From the NCBI GenBank assembly GCA_029817715.1, contig JARUPY010000534.1, forward strand, positions 622,501 through 686,500: a stretch of DNA of 64,000 nucleotides, written 5' to 3'. Source of the DNA: Melastoma dodecandrum (taxonomy: Eukaryota > Streptophyta > Magnoliopsida > Myrtales > Melastomataceae). The notes under the pieces were generated by a model that saw only the letters and a list, made by a program, of their open reading frames with translations, ran no database searches and was not told the origin of the DNA. Below, in pieces: positions 13,440 to 27,645 of this stretch (its first letter is position 1; every line of letters begins with the position of its first letter). The position numbers and the translations under genes were made by a program.

Positions 13440-13669
13440 TACCCTGTGGAATGCTCATTTTTGCCAGTATTTTAGCTTCTTAGGTCTGTTCATAGTAGTA
13501 ATGATGGGGTGATTTCAGGGTGAATTAGTCCATGGGAAGGTTCAGGGCGTGTACCCAGATACTTGTTCATTGATATGATTAGTGTCTGTTGAAAACGATG
13601 TGGAACTGATTCATTTGATGTCAAGTCAACTTCAGGTAGATTTAGTTATTGCATTGCTGTTTGGAAGGC

Positions 13670-13810
13670 AAGAACAGCCCACTGGGCTTCACTTACACAA
13701 TATGAGCGCCTCGAGGCCCATACACATGTAACGGGCCCTGGGCTTTTAATATTTATGGCCAACACTTAATGGGATGGGCCTTACCTGCATTTTGCTAACA
13801 GGCCCGCCGT
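13670..13810 (+). promoter_or_regulatory. cluster of GGCCCA/TGGGCC motifs before CYP71
   Basis: At least four GGGCC-type elements (near 13677, 13730, 13772 and 13800) fall within 210 bp of the CYP71 start, in the short gap after HDA9. They suggest a site II-driven housekeeping promoter. Confidence 0.5.
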
Positions 13811-13884
13811 CAAAGGCACGTCGAGTCGCCGGCTTTGTTTCCCGCGAGGTGGAAGCGACGGCGGAGGAGAGAGAAGGAAAGGGC

Positions 13885-16800
13885 ATGGCGGAGACTGAAG
13901 CCACGAACGGAGTCGATGGGGCGCCGGCGCCGGTGGGGGACGAGGAGGCCGTGGTAGGGCCGGGGCCGGCACCGCCGAGAGCTCGGCCGAAGCGTCCCCT
14001 CCAGTTCGAGCATGCTTTCCTCGATGCCCTCCCCTCCGCCAACATGTAAAGATCTCTCGCTCTCTTCCTAGGGTTTAGGGTTTTCGTACCGCAGTCTCTA
14101 GTTTTTGGTCGGATTATTTTGTTCCATTGTGTAGGTATGAGAAGAGTTACATGCATCGCGATGTTGTCACCCACGTTGCCGTATCCACTGCAGATTTCTT
14201 TATCACCGGAAGTGCTGATGGTATTTCTCATGTGAACTTTCTTTTGGTTGTGTTCTTCCGATTGTTTCCGTCTTAGCTTTTATTGTGACGGCATTTTTTT
14301 TTTTTTGTTGATTTTCTTCTGCAGGGCACCTTAAGTTCTGGAAGAAAAAAGCAGTCGGTATAGAGTTTGCCAAACACTTTAGGTCGCATCTTGGCCCAAT
14401 TGAAGGATTGGCTGTGAGTTTTCTTTCCTCTCGGTTTCTTCGGTCATATGTCCTCTTGGTGTTGGAAGAAACGTTTTTATTTTAGCTGAATGGAATGTGA
14501 TCGAGCTGTCAACAGAGGCGAGAATTTCATTATATGAAGCCTTATAAAGATTCATATCAGTAAATAATTGAAGACCTTGTCCCTGGGAGTAGATTCAGAA
14601 ATTGTGGAAATGAAAAGTTAATGACTGTAGATTGCTACGCATTTTGTGCTTACTGAACACTTGAAATTGGATGATACCCTTAGACGAATATTTTGGATGA
14701 ACTGATTTTGTTTTGGTTTTCTCATTAAGATAGCCATCAACCATGACCGAATTCAGTGGTGCAGGTCAGTATTGATGGCTTGCTCTGCTGCACGATCTCA
14801 AGTGACCGGTCAGTAAAGATATACGATGTAGTGAACTACGACATGATGGTCATGATTCGTCTGCCATATATTCCTGGAGCTGTTGAATGGGTATACAAAC
14901 AAGGGGAAGTCAAAGCGAAGGTTGCCATCAGTGATCGTGATACCCCAACAGTTTATATATATGATGCTAGATCCGGTACAAATGATCCTCTTATTTCCAA
15001 AGAGGTAATAAATGTTGAGATGTGCTTGAACTTTTGGCTTTGCTAGTGCTCTTCAATTGGTCTTGGATTTGCTCATGTCATCCTTTGCCTCACTTCCAGA
15101 TGCACCTGAGTCCAGTAAAGATTATGCGGTACAACCACATGTTCGATACTGTTATATCTTCGGATTCAAAAGGCATAATCGAATACTGGAACCCTGGGAC
15201 ATTTGCCTTTCCTGAAGATGAGTATGTTATTACCTTTTGACATGCCGATTTACAGTTATTTGGTTTATATATGTGGATGTGGTTCTCAACATCTACGTCT
15301 GGTTATGTTCTGTCCACCGAATGTTTGAACAAAGTGATGATGTAAATCTTGGATTTAGTGGAACATGCACTCAAGTCATAGCTTTTGGTTGATTTGTGAA
15401 GAGGATTAGAATTAGTTATCTTTGATTATTTTGTTTGGTTGACTGAGACAGAATCTTTCTGTGCTTGTCCTTGATGGTGCTTCAATTATGTGGACCTGAC
15501 AGGGTAAAGTTTAAGTTAAAGAGTGATACTAATCTATTCGAGATAGTAAAGTGTAAAACTACCGTGTCGGCCATTGAGGTATGCTCTCCATGCTCATTAT
15601 TAAGCACGTATTTGATTGAATATGCAAACCTATTATTTTTCCCCTAGTATTTCATGATGCCATGATGAGGTTTATGTTTTAGGTAAGTCCTGATGGGAGG
15701 CAGTTTTCCATTACATCACCTGATCGTCGGATACGTGTCTTTTGGTTTACGACCGGTAAGCTGAGGAGAGTGTATGATGAGTCTCTAGAGGTAATATGAC
15801 TTCTTTGGCGTGTTGCAGTGAGGTTATTTTAATAGAAAATTAGAAAATTTTGACTAAGCATGTATCTTTTCCCCATTAGGTAGCCCAAGATCTCCAAAGA
15901 AGTGGCGTTCCTTTATATCAGCTTGATGCCATTGACTTTGGGAGAAGGATGGCTGTGGAGAGAGAGATAGAGAAAACAGAAAACGTGCTGCAGCCAAATG
16001 CTGTCTTTGATGAGAGTGGCAACTTTCTTTTGTATGCGACCCTCCTAGGAATAAAAGTACGGCACGCAGACCCTATGTCATTGTAGTGTTTTTGGTCAGT
16101 CTTTTGTTCCTCCTACAAAATTTATTTTTGAGTCCCTTCTTTATTAATTCTTTTTGCAGGTCATTAATTTGCATACAAACAAAGTTGCCCGAATCCTTGG
16201 GAAAGTTGAGAACAATGACAGGTTCTTGAGAGTCGCTTTATATCAAGGAGACAGAAGCAGTAAAAAAGTTAGAAAAATCCCTGCTGCTGCTGCAAATGTG
16301 AATGAAAGCAAGGAGCCGCTAACGGATCCCACACTTTTGTGTTGTGCATTTAAAAAGCACAGAATCTATTTGTTCAGGTTGGATACAATTCATTTGCTTG
16401 TTGTTGCTTTGGTTAGCATGTTGATGTATTGTTCAACTGGTTTGAAACCTCATCTCATTCCATCCTATCATATATAGTCAAAGAGAACCTGAGGAACCTG
16501 AAGATGCAAGCAAGGGGCGAGATGTTTTCAACGAGAAGCCGCCACCAGATGAACTTATGGCTGTCTCTGATATTGGAAAGTCTGCTACCACATCACTTCC
16601 TGACAATGTGGTGAGTTTTCTAGCCATGTTCATTACTTAATTTATGCTGTGTTTGGCTGTGGGAATTAGGACACTTCTTCATGTTTCAAACAGTGTTGTA
16701 TATTTTACCCCTTGTCTTTTTATTTCTTGCAGATTCTTCATACCACGATGGGTGATATTCACATGAGGCTGTACCCAGAAGAGTGTCCAAAAACCGTGGA

Positions 16801-17636
16801 GAATTTTACTACTCACTGCAAAAATGGCTATTATGATAACCTCATCTTTCATCGGGTCATTAAAGGCTTTATGATCCAGACAGGAGATCCATTAGGGGAT
16901 GGAACGGGTGGACAGTCTATATGGGGAAGGGAATTTGAGGATGAATTCCACAAAAGGTAATCTATTCGCTTTCAAATAATTATGTTCCAAACTCATCCCT
17001 TGTCATTATTTCTCGAATTGAATCTGGTAAGGATCTTCATATGGTGATAGACTCGATTTCTCAAAATTGAATTTGTGGTGCTTTATTCCGGACCCAAATA
17101 TTTCTCTGGGGCCATTGTTAAATTTAATGTTTTGGGTTATCATTCTCTGTTTGGTGCTCTCGTGAAACCTCGAAGCCTTTAACGAAATACAATGTTTTGT
17201 TGAAGAATATACTTGAGGAATCCTTAACAAATTATTCTTTTTGCAGCTTAAGGCACGACAGGCCGTTTACCCTGTCAATGGCCAATGCTGGGCCAAACAC
17301 GAATGGTTCTCAGTTCTTCATTACTACCGTGGCCACTCCTTGGCTTGACAACAAGCACACAGTCTTTGGAAGAGTAGTCAAGGGAATGGATGTCGTGCAG
17401 GTATATAGATCTTATCAAATCCTGTTGGTGTAAATCCGAATCTTCTGAACGTGTTCCTGTTATGCCTTTTTAGGGTTGTGATTGTGATGTCTAATCTGGC
17501 TGTCCCAGAAATGTTTCACTAGTGTGTGCTTGTGTTTCTTGTTCTTCAACAGGGGATAGAGAAGGTGAAGGTAGACAAGGCAGACAAGCCCTATCAGGAT
17601 GTAAAAATTCTGAACGTCACAGTTCCCAAGTCTTAA
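13885..17636 (+). CDS. CYP71: WD40-repeat peptidyl-prolyl isomerase, CYP71 orthologue, 13 exons
   Basis: Nuclear multidomain cyclophilin; the Arabidopsis orthologue binds histone H3 and supports chromatin-based gene silencing and meristem development. Exons: 13885-14045, 14135-14220, 14325-14413, 14765-15004, 15100-15221, 15503-15578, 15683-15790, 15880-16056, 16160-16377, 16484-16610, 16733-16956, 17247-17400, 17553-17636; 621 residues. After an acidic, Ala/Pro-rich N-terminus come WD40-type repeats (about 50-440; e.g. [32 protein letters not shown]), then the cyclophilin domain (about 469-621). Catalytic cyclophilin residues are present: [14 protein letters not shown] (Arg, Phe, Met, Gln) and the Trp in [11 protein letters not shown], so isomerase activity is expected. 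An in-frame ATG at 13774 would add 37 residues; 13885 was chosen because it gives the family-like acidic start. It follows HDA9 head-to-tail with a 445-bp gap. Confidence 0.96.
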
Positions 17637-18668
17637 ACTCGCCTCCGTCTCATTAACTGACAGCCTATTTGCGGTATTTTGCTGCCGGTCAATGCCTAAA
17701 ACGTTGAAAAGCTTGCCCAGGAGACAAACTCTCGGGTCGCTTTCTCTGTTCCGTATGAGTGCCCTTGAACATCTGATTTATCTCTCGTGGAATCTGCGGC
17801 GGTGTTAGTTGGAGAAAGAAGTGGTCTGGTTTCTTTAGGCTTGCCAGGACATTTTGTCAGGGCACAGGTTGTACCAATGTTTTCATTCCCTCGATCATCC
17901 CCGCCGGTTTTGTAAACTTTGTTATATCAACGTAGTCAATCTCGATGGGAATTCTACTGCCGCATTTAACTATGAGTAAGCAAAGTACTTCTTCGATTCA
18001 GTATCTTCAGACGTGAAGAGATCACAATGTGTTGGATCAGGGGGGACAGGGCCAATATCCCAAAGTCCGAATACGATGAATCCGGATTTCAAAAATTAAG
18101 CTTGTTTCTCTCTTTCAATCTTTAACCATAAAAGAAAAGGGGCGACGTTAATGTTAATTGTCCCATCCCATTTAGAGACTTACCTTTCCATTCCTTTCTC
18201 TTAGTTGTTGTAGGTAGATCCACGGTAATGCCAATTCGTACGAGTTGAAATTTTGGTGTTACCAACATCGAATTCCATTTTTAACATCGAATCTTTTGCA
18301 TCAGTCAAAGATTTTTAAGTTTTACCGATATATTTCAAAAAAATTTTGCGAACTAAGTAACAATCCTCGAATTAAGACAAGCAACGTTTGGACAGTCAAG
18401 GATGCAAGAAAAAAACAGGGATGGCCGTCAGAACGGTGCGTGAGCCCGCTTTTAAATAAGATTCCATAAACTAAACGGTTATCGATGGCTCCCGCCTTCT
18501 CCCCTTTTTTTTTCTCTCTCTTTTCGTTTTTGGCTTCTTATTAATTAATTTCCTCACTGCCTCGTTTGGAAGACTCCGAAAAGATAACTCATCTTCATTC
18601 CCCTCCCAAATCCTGCCGGCAGGTGACGAGCGACAGAAGAAGTAGAAGTAGAGGAGGAGGAGGAGGAC
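17637..18668. other. CYP71 3' flank and promoter of the phosphotransfer-like gene
   Basis: About 1 kb. The first part is the CYP71 3' UTR region; the last 100 bp, rich in AGAAG/GGAGG, is probable 5' UTR of the next gene. No other coding or RNA feature was recognised. Confidence 0.4.
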
Positions 18669-19819
18669 ATGGCACTCCGGACGAGGCTCCACAACTACAT
18701 CGAGTCTTTGAAGGAAGAGGTTTTTTTTTTAAAAATCAATTCTGTGTTTTTTTTTTTCGATTTCGCGTAATCTGTTGTGCCGAGGAGTTCTTGTTTTTGT
18801 TAAAAATGGAATTGCTTTCAGGGGGTGTTGGATTCTCAGTACGATCACGTGAAGTCGCTGCAGCCGGACGACGATCCCTGCTTCCTTGTGGACATCATCA
18901 ACAACTTCTGCAATAATGCCGACCACAGCATCGGAGAGCTGGCCAATGCCCTGTGAGTTAGCTCCGCCTTTAATCCGGAGGCATTGCTCCACGTGTGTCA
19001 GGTCGAATTGACTGAGTAGAAGGTTTTCTGTTGTTGTTAGGAGCGAGCCTATTGTGGACTATGCCAAGGTCATGACTCTTGTCTGCCTACTTAAAGGGAG
19101 TAGCTCGAGGTACATTAACTTTTACCCTATCCTGTTCTGTTCAATCACGTTCTCCGGTAGTATCTCACGTTTCCTGTTTGCAGCATTGGCGGTTGCAGAA
19201 TGGCCGTTGCTTGTCGTCAGCTCCACGATGCTAGTGTTAATGGGGACTTAGCCAAGTAATCCCTTGCTCTTTGACCTTTTCTAATCCGACGAAGCTTCAA
19301 TAATCATTTTTTGTCTGCAGGCTATGCATAAGTTACTTTCTCGGTGTGGATGCTGATAAACATAGTTCCGTGAATCGAATAAATACCAAAATAGAAAATG
19401 AAACAGGACTGATTTAATTTCTTCCGGACATCAACTGTCGAGACAATGAGAAATACCTCTGGAAATATTCTCGGATGTAGATAAATTTCTTCATTTTGAT
19501 CCCTTGATTTGGTCTAATAAACTTTTAGGCTAATCAATGTTACTTCCTACTGCAGCTGCTGCATTGTGTATGATAAATTGGTGAATGAGTACTACTACCT
19601 CCGAGACAAGCTCAAAACTGTACATCAGGTTGTTCATCCCCCTTCTTGTCTCCCGGCTCAGAGTTTCTGATTTCCTATTGAATTACTTGGGCCATTTGGT
19701 TCCTTGTGTTATCTTTTCGAGTTGTTGCCATGGAACTGACATTGCTTTTAATCTTTTGCTTTTCCATCTATTAGATGGAGAGGACGATCATGCACAATGA
19801 AGAGAGAAAGAAGAAGTAG
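18669..19819 (+). CDS. pseudo-histidine phosphotransfer (HPt) protein, His replaced by Cys, 6 exons
   Basis: Member of the plant AHP family, small proteins that carry phosphate from cytokinin receptor kinases to response regulators. Exons: 18669-18719, 18822-18952, 19041-19109, 19184-19255, 19556-19628, 19775-19819; 146 residues, normal size, all GT-AG. The four-helix HPt fold is supported by EEGVLDSQYDHVKSLQ, the helix DIINNFCNNADHSIGELA, the signature LKGSSSSIG, and the C-terminal helix reading EYYYLRDKLKTV. In canonical members the signature is preceded by HQ, the His being the phosphate acceptor. Here the codons are TGC CTA (Cys76-Leu77), so the acceptor is absent. Arabidopsis AHP6 and several rice proteins also lack this His (Asn in AHP6) and dampen cytokinin signalling; the same inhibitory role is inferred here. 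The open frame argues for a functional gene. Confidence 0.9.
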
Positions 19820-20189
19820 GGAAAGTGCAGTTCGCTTCTAAAAGTCCCTAGTAAATCACGAAATGACGATTGGGACGCATGATCAGTGAAAATCAGATCG
19901 TTCTGTATAATATTAATAAGGGTCGCGGCATGCAGTCCCTCGGAAGATGTATGCTAGCACAATATTGCACAGGCTCTTAATTTTCATGCATCTAAATAGT
20001 TTTGGAACTCCTTTCACAAAGTGTTAAGTGATTCAAATCCCATCTCAATTTTTCTGACACGCTAAACATTAGAGAGAGCGCTCACTGATGGGACGACGAT
20101 TCAGAACATGAAAAGCCTATCGAACTCGATGGGCCAACAGCTCATTAGGTGCCTCCCCAGTTCTACGATAATTCCTCATTCAGTCAGAT
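19820..20189. other. convergent 3' spacer
   Basis: Tail-to-tail spacer between the HPt-like gene and the minus-strand conserved unknown gene. Only 3' UTR-type sequence is seen. Confidence 0.4.
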
Positions 20190-21297
20190 TTACCAGAAGA
20201 ACCACGGTTTGCCGGGAGTTTCTTTAGCAGGTCCATGGCCTTTTCTACTTTCCATTCCCTGATTTAGAGACTCTAATCTCTGCCTGCAGAGATCCCAAGC
20301 TTTAGCGCGAAAAATTGTAGCCACTTTCTTTGGCAACACGGATGAATTGAATGCAATTCGTACCACTCAAACTTAATTGGTATCCATAAGGCGACCATGC
20401 AAACTCCACCTCTGATGAAATCCTTCCGTGCCTTGAATTCCGCTAGCCAAAATTAGCCGCCTACGGTCAAAGAATAGATTTAGTTAACAAACTAGATCTT
20501 CAGGCACAGTACCATTAGTTCTCAGCAACGTGGTTAAAAGTGAACACTAATTCATTTAGTCTGAGAATGAAGCATGAAACACCGGGTTGATAACATACAT
20601 CAACATGACAAGATAGATCTGGTGGTGGAATGCTATAAAATGACTCTGGGAGCCGATATAATTTTCTACTGAAATGATAGAGCCGATCTGTGCAACTCGT
20701 TGCTTTGCTTCGTCAATGGGCATTGATACACCCAATTTGGGCGTGCAGTTCTGAAGCTGTTGTCTTAACATCCTGTCCTGCATCAAAGGAAACAATCAGC
20801 ACACAAATAATGGGGCCAAAACGTAAATCCTTGCAAGTCCCAACCGAAGGATACAAAAAGGAAGCAATAACCTTACCCCTTTTCCGGCGCGCTGCCTGTA
20901 TAAAGCAATCTCGTCCTGGCAGAATGGCTCAATGTCATTCATTTGCAGACCTGTGAAACAACACAGCGATCAGCCCCCCCGGAATAACTTTCGCAATAAT
21001 CATACAAGACATGAGCTCGAGTCGAAAGACTAATAAAAGATTCATCCATTCATTCATTCGAGTGACACTACTGTCAACTCCTCACTAATCATACACGCAG
21101 ATTACCAAATATATTCAAAACCGAACATATGTTTAGGAGTAGCCACGAGACTAAAGAGACATACAGAGAAATATATTCCTCAACATCCCGTCACTCAACT
21201 CGACACCCTCGAGCACGTGAGAGGCGATCTCCGGGGGGATGATCGGTGACGGAAGCCTCATCATCAGATCATCGCCGACCAGTATAATCTCCTCCAT
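20190..21297 (-). CDS. conserved plant protein of unknown function; frame requires two TT donors
   Basis: I recognise a small conserved plant family but know no function. Exons (minus): 21297-21165, 20950-20877, 20777-20662, 20460-20377, 20283-20190; together 167 codons, 166 residues, closing in frame. Visible blocks are PSPIIPPEIASHVLEGVEL near the start, NDIEPFCQDEIALYR, KLGVSMPIDEAKQR, RLILASGIQG, HQRWSLHGRL and a Lys-rich tail; the second half is probably coiled coil. The first two introns are GT-AG. The exons ending at 20662 and 20377 are followed by TTATATC and TTAAGTTT instead of GT, while the acceptors are normal. Using the nearest GT (at 20671/20670) for exon 3 gives an early stop. 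So either splicing is unusual, or the gene has just lost two donors and is dying. The start was set at the first Met of the conserved frame; no upstream ATG is in frame. Confidence 0.6.
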
Positions 21298-21593
21298 CCC
21301 TGGCTTCGAATCGACTGCCGCAAAGACGCCATAACCAAACAAGCCGATTATGGTAGGAATCTCTGAGAAAACAGGGCACTGAACAATAATTATAAAAAGA
21401 GAAGCCTAGAGTTCTTCGCTTAACGTCCATGTTTGAGTGATGGCTTATTTACTGCGATTCAGGACAGCCAGAAAATACCCGGACTCTTGCCGTCGAATCA
21501 GTTGGATGCCAAAGAAAGGGGGGGTGTTAATCACTCAGAGCATTTCGCCTAAACGTCAGCGAGCATACAAAAGAACAAGCAAGGATCTGAACA

Positions 21594-23601
21594 CTAAGAT
21601 AAAATCCGTGTAAAGCATTTGAGTTTCCCTTTTCCATAGCCAGTGATTAAGCTGTCAATGGTCCTGCGAATAATTGTCGGAAGAAAGAGTAATTGTCAGT
21701 GTGGTAAGATAATAACTGCAGAATTGTCGGAACAAGATATTTAGGAGACATAGACTTCTGTTGCCTCACCTTAAACCTTCTGTCCAACCAGGGAAAGGCT
21801 CTTTGTAAGTGCTGGTTATTATTGTTGGACGCAGGATGACTACTGGGAGATTCCCCTTCAAGTCTCCAACCAGTATTTCCCCCATTGCCTTTGTGAAGAC
21901 ATAGGTGTTTGGCCATCCGTATTTGTTTGCCCTGAAAGACCAAGTGGGAAAATCATTCAGAAAAGTGGTAAATTGCCAATTTCTTCTCCTTTTCTTCTAT
22001 TTTATTTTAGTGAACTTGAAGGTAAAGCATGCTGAGCTGAAAACAAAGAAGATATTCACTTTCTAAGTATGCACTTTCTGGGAAAGAAATAAACGGAGTG
22101 GGCCCCTGAAAGGAGTAAATGAGAGTCGATGAGAAAACAGTTTCGTCCTTTTTCACTGTAACAAACTGCGGAAATCGCCTCACGGGCCGATGGTATGATC
22201 ATGGTATTAGAAAGTTGAATTGAGGGTTTCCAGAAGTATTAGTTCTATCTGGTGAAACTGCAGCTATTAGGACAATGATATCCAACCTTGAAACACCCAA
22301 GTCTCTCATGGCTACTGAAATTTCTTTATCTGTGGCACCCTCTGCTTTAAGTTCAATCAGCTTGTCCTCAATCAGTCCCTTCTCTTCATAGATGTCTAAT
22401 CCAGTCGTGCCGTTGAGTGTTTCTCCCATCTTGTAAGGTGTTTCTGGTAATAGGCCTTCCTTTTCTCCGCAGACATAAGCTGTGATTTTTGTTTAAGCTC
22501 CCAAAAGTTATATGGTCAGTATATGGAACAATTCTTGTTAGTTTGTTTTCTCTTCCAATAAAAATATTTACCTGTGGAAACATGGATGACCACCTTTAGG
22601 TTGCAGCATCCCTTTGCAAAGTCCACTACATGTTTTGCTCCCAACGTGCTGATGCCAAAAGTAACATCATACCTAATATGAATATTTGTGAGCACGGAAA
22701 AGGTTGTCAGTCTAACGGCTTTGTTTCCTGGGAAATTTGGAGTACTTGCCTTTCATCAAACTTGGTTGTTGTTGCTAGACTGATTATGATGTCCGTCTCA
22801 TTCAGCCTTTCCTCTCTCTCAGATTGGGGTCATCGACACCAAATCTTGTTGGACAATATCTCCGGGGATGAGAGTCACCTTCTCTGAGATTAGGGAACTG
22901 AAACTCGAACCGTTCTTCTCCTTTAGAACCCTGAACAAGTCCTTTCCATAACGTGGGAGTCACGAGAAATTCCAGAGTCAGCCCGAAGACATGAGAAATG
23001 CTTCGAAGATGATGTGCCAGAACTAGTCTGAGGAAAAACTCTTAAAACACTCGATATTCTCGTGTTAGATTACCCCAAAATCGGGGGTATGAAAATCACT
23101 TTGTTCTGTTCTTGTCCCGCAGCGGTTCTTCCTGTAGAGTTTTCCTTTTCTTGGGTGCACTTATGATGTTTCTTCCCTTATTAACGTTTCCTTCGTGTAC
23201 TCTCTTCCATGGGAAGCAGTAAAATGTTCCCACGAAAGATGGAAAAGTTGTAGTCGTAACTAGTAGGTTAATATTATGCATAGCAAGGTCAGATAAGCTC
23301 GAATCACCTCATTGTGAAAGCTGTGCGATGCTGCTTTACCATCGGCTGCTCTCAACAGGAGGAAGAGCTTCTTCAAGTTTGGTTGAACCCTGAGGACCTT
23401 CTCCAGGAGAACTGCACCAGAAACACAACACGAGAAGCATCAGGATGGCTAGTGCATGAAGAAAAACAGAAGAAGATAAAAACTAACAAAGCATTCTGGA
23501 GGAATGGGCATGTTTCTTTTACGCTTAGCTAGAAACCCAGTTGCTCCGGTCACCAGAATAGTCTTTCCCTCCAAGAACTGCACCACGCTTCCCAACTCCA
23601 T
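21594..23601 (-). pseudogene. fatty acyl-CoA reductase (FAR) pseudogene, truncated and frameshifted
   Basis: Alcohol-forming acyl-CoA reductases reduce very-long-chain acyl-CoA to alcohols for wax, suberin or pollen wall. Exons (minus): 23601-23523, 23411-23308, 22941-22750, 22672-22572, 22479-22287, 21931-21780, 21663-21594. The NAD(P)H-binding [30 protein letters not shown], the [15 protein letters not shown] active-site Tyr/Lys block, and [12 protein letters not shown] are all readable. Exon 3 has two indels near 22810-22840: one G missing before GVDDPNL and two extra bases in a GA run, leaving a premature TGA. The gene stops after TIDSLITGYGKGK; the second half, including the sterile (C-terminal) domain, is absent. 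The exon 3 donor is GC (AAAG|GCAAGT). At best a half-protein could be made, so I call it a pseudogene. Confidence 0.9.
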
Positions 23602-24293
23602 CTCCAGAACACTCCTGTAAGGATTTCTTTCTCTTCTCCCTTTCCTTGTGTAGTTTCTGCCGTAGTTGTCACTGCTGCATGTTATGTTTAATGTCACCGC
23701 TGTCCTCATGCGATTTCTTTCACAACCTGCATTTACTTTTGGGGGGGGGGTGGAGGGGGCTTCATTCAATGTCTTCCACGTACCTGTGTTTATAACCTAC
23801 CCAAATATGACTTTATTTTATGTGTGCACAAAGTCTGAGTTTGGTTTGGGCATCTAAGACCTGTTTCTTTGGATGGAATGGAATGGAAAGGAATGTTGAG
23901 GGGGATCTAGGAAAATCTGCGGTGGGTCTCTTACTATTCTGATGCAATCACAGGAAGAAAACTTGTTTTGCCTTCTTTCTTCTGAGAAATTAGCGCGTTG
24001 TTTGCTTAAGTAGCTGAATTGCTTTGACTGTTTTTTAGAATTAGATTCAGGGGCAGGTGCCTAGCAATTCCTCCAAACAATATTCTCCTTTATACAAGTT
24101 GGAAATAAGCGTTCCGATATAAGAGCGTAATCAAGCGCCAGGAACAACATCTTGGAAAGGAAGTCAGTCATCTTCCCCCCACCGAATTCCAGAATAAGCT
24201 TTAAGAGAGAGGGGGGTGATTCTGCTACAGTAAACAAATTAACACGCCCGCCACCAGCAAGTCCAGTTTCTGCAGTAGTAACGGTTTAAGCTA
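23602..24293. other. spacer between VPS4 3' end and FAR remnant
   Basis: Holds the VPS4 3' UTR and the old FAR promoter. A poly-G run lies near 23740-23760. Nothing else recognised. Confidence 0.35.
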
Positions 24294-27055
<2,762 letters not shown>

Positions 27056-27645
27056 GATGGCTTTCTTAGGGATTTCCGATCATGGGTCGCATCAAAGGTC
27101 GAAGCTTTTTGATCGATCGATCGACCCAGGAGGGATTAGGGTTTCGATTGAGGAAGTGGGGGTGAAATCCCGATCGACTGGGGGGAGGGAATCAAATCGT
27201 CAACCACGAAGGCATCTTGGGGGGAGGAATAAGGGGGAAAAAAGCAGTCTGGCGTTCCAGGTTTTCGCTGCTAAGTTAACATTTCACAACAACAACAACG
27301 TTTTGCTCTGTTCCGAAGCAAAAGCAAAAGCCTTTCCAATGTTTTTCTTCTTTTAACACAAGCCTTGTTTGGCTGTATACAAATATTAATAACATAATTT
27401 GGGAAACAAGTGGGTGATATTGAGAGCATATATTCAGCTCTATGGTCAAAAGATTAGGCTTTTCTAAAAATCTTGGAGCTTGATGGGCAAATTATGATAA
27501 TTTAATTTTAGGCGGATTTGCATTAGTGAGTAAATTAGTAAGTGGATCTCTCACGCCCAAAATTACTGTTAATAAACAGAGGGCCAACAAGTCAGGGAAC
27601 CAAACAGCCTCCATACTCTCCGCCGCCGCCGCCGCCGGAGGGGAA
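27056..27645. promoter_or_regulatory. divergent promoter region, VPS4 / methyltransferase pseudogene
   Basis: 590 bp between start codons pointing away from each other. Nearest VPS4 there is a TCGATCGATCGATC-like run; the middle is AT-rich. No defined element beyond that. Confidence 0.4.

Noticed and set aside
13774..13884. Longer N-terminus for CYP71 starting at 13774
   Set aside because: In frame, but the added residues overlap the GGCCCA promoter cluster and do not resemble the family. It cannot be fully excluded.
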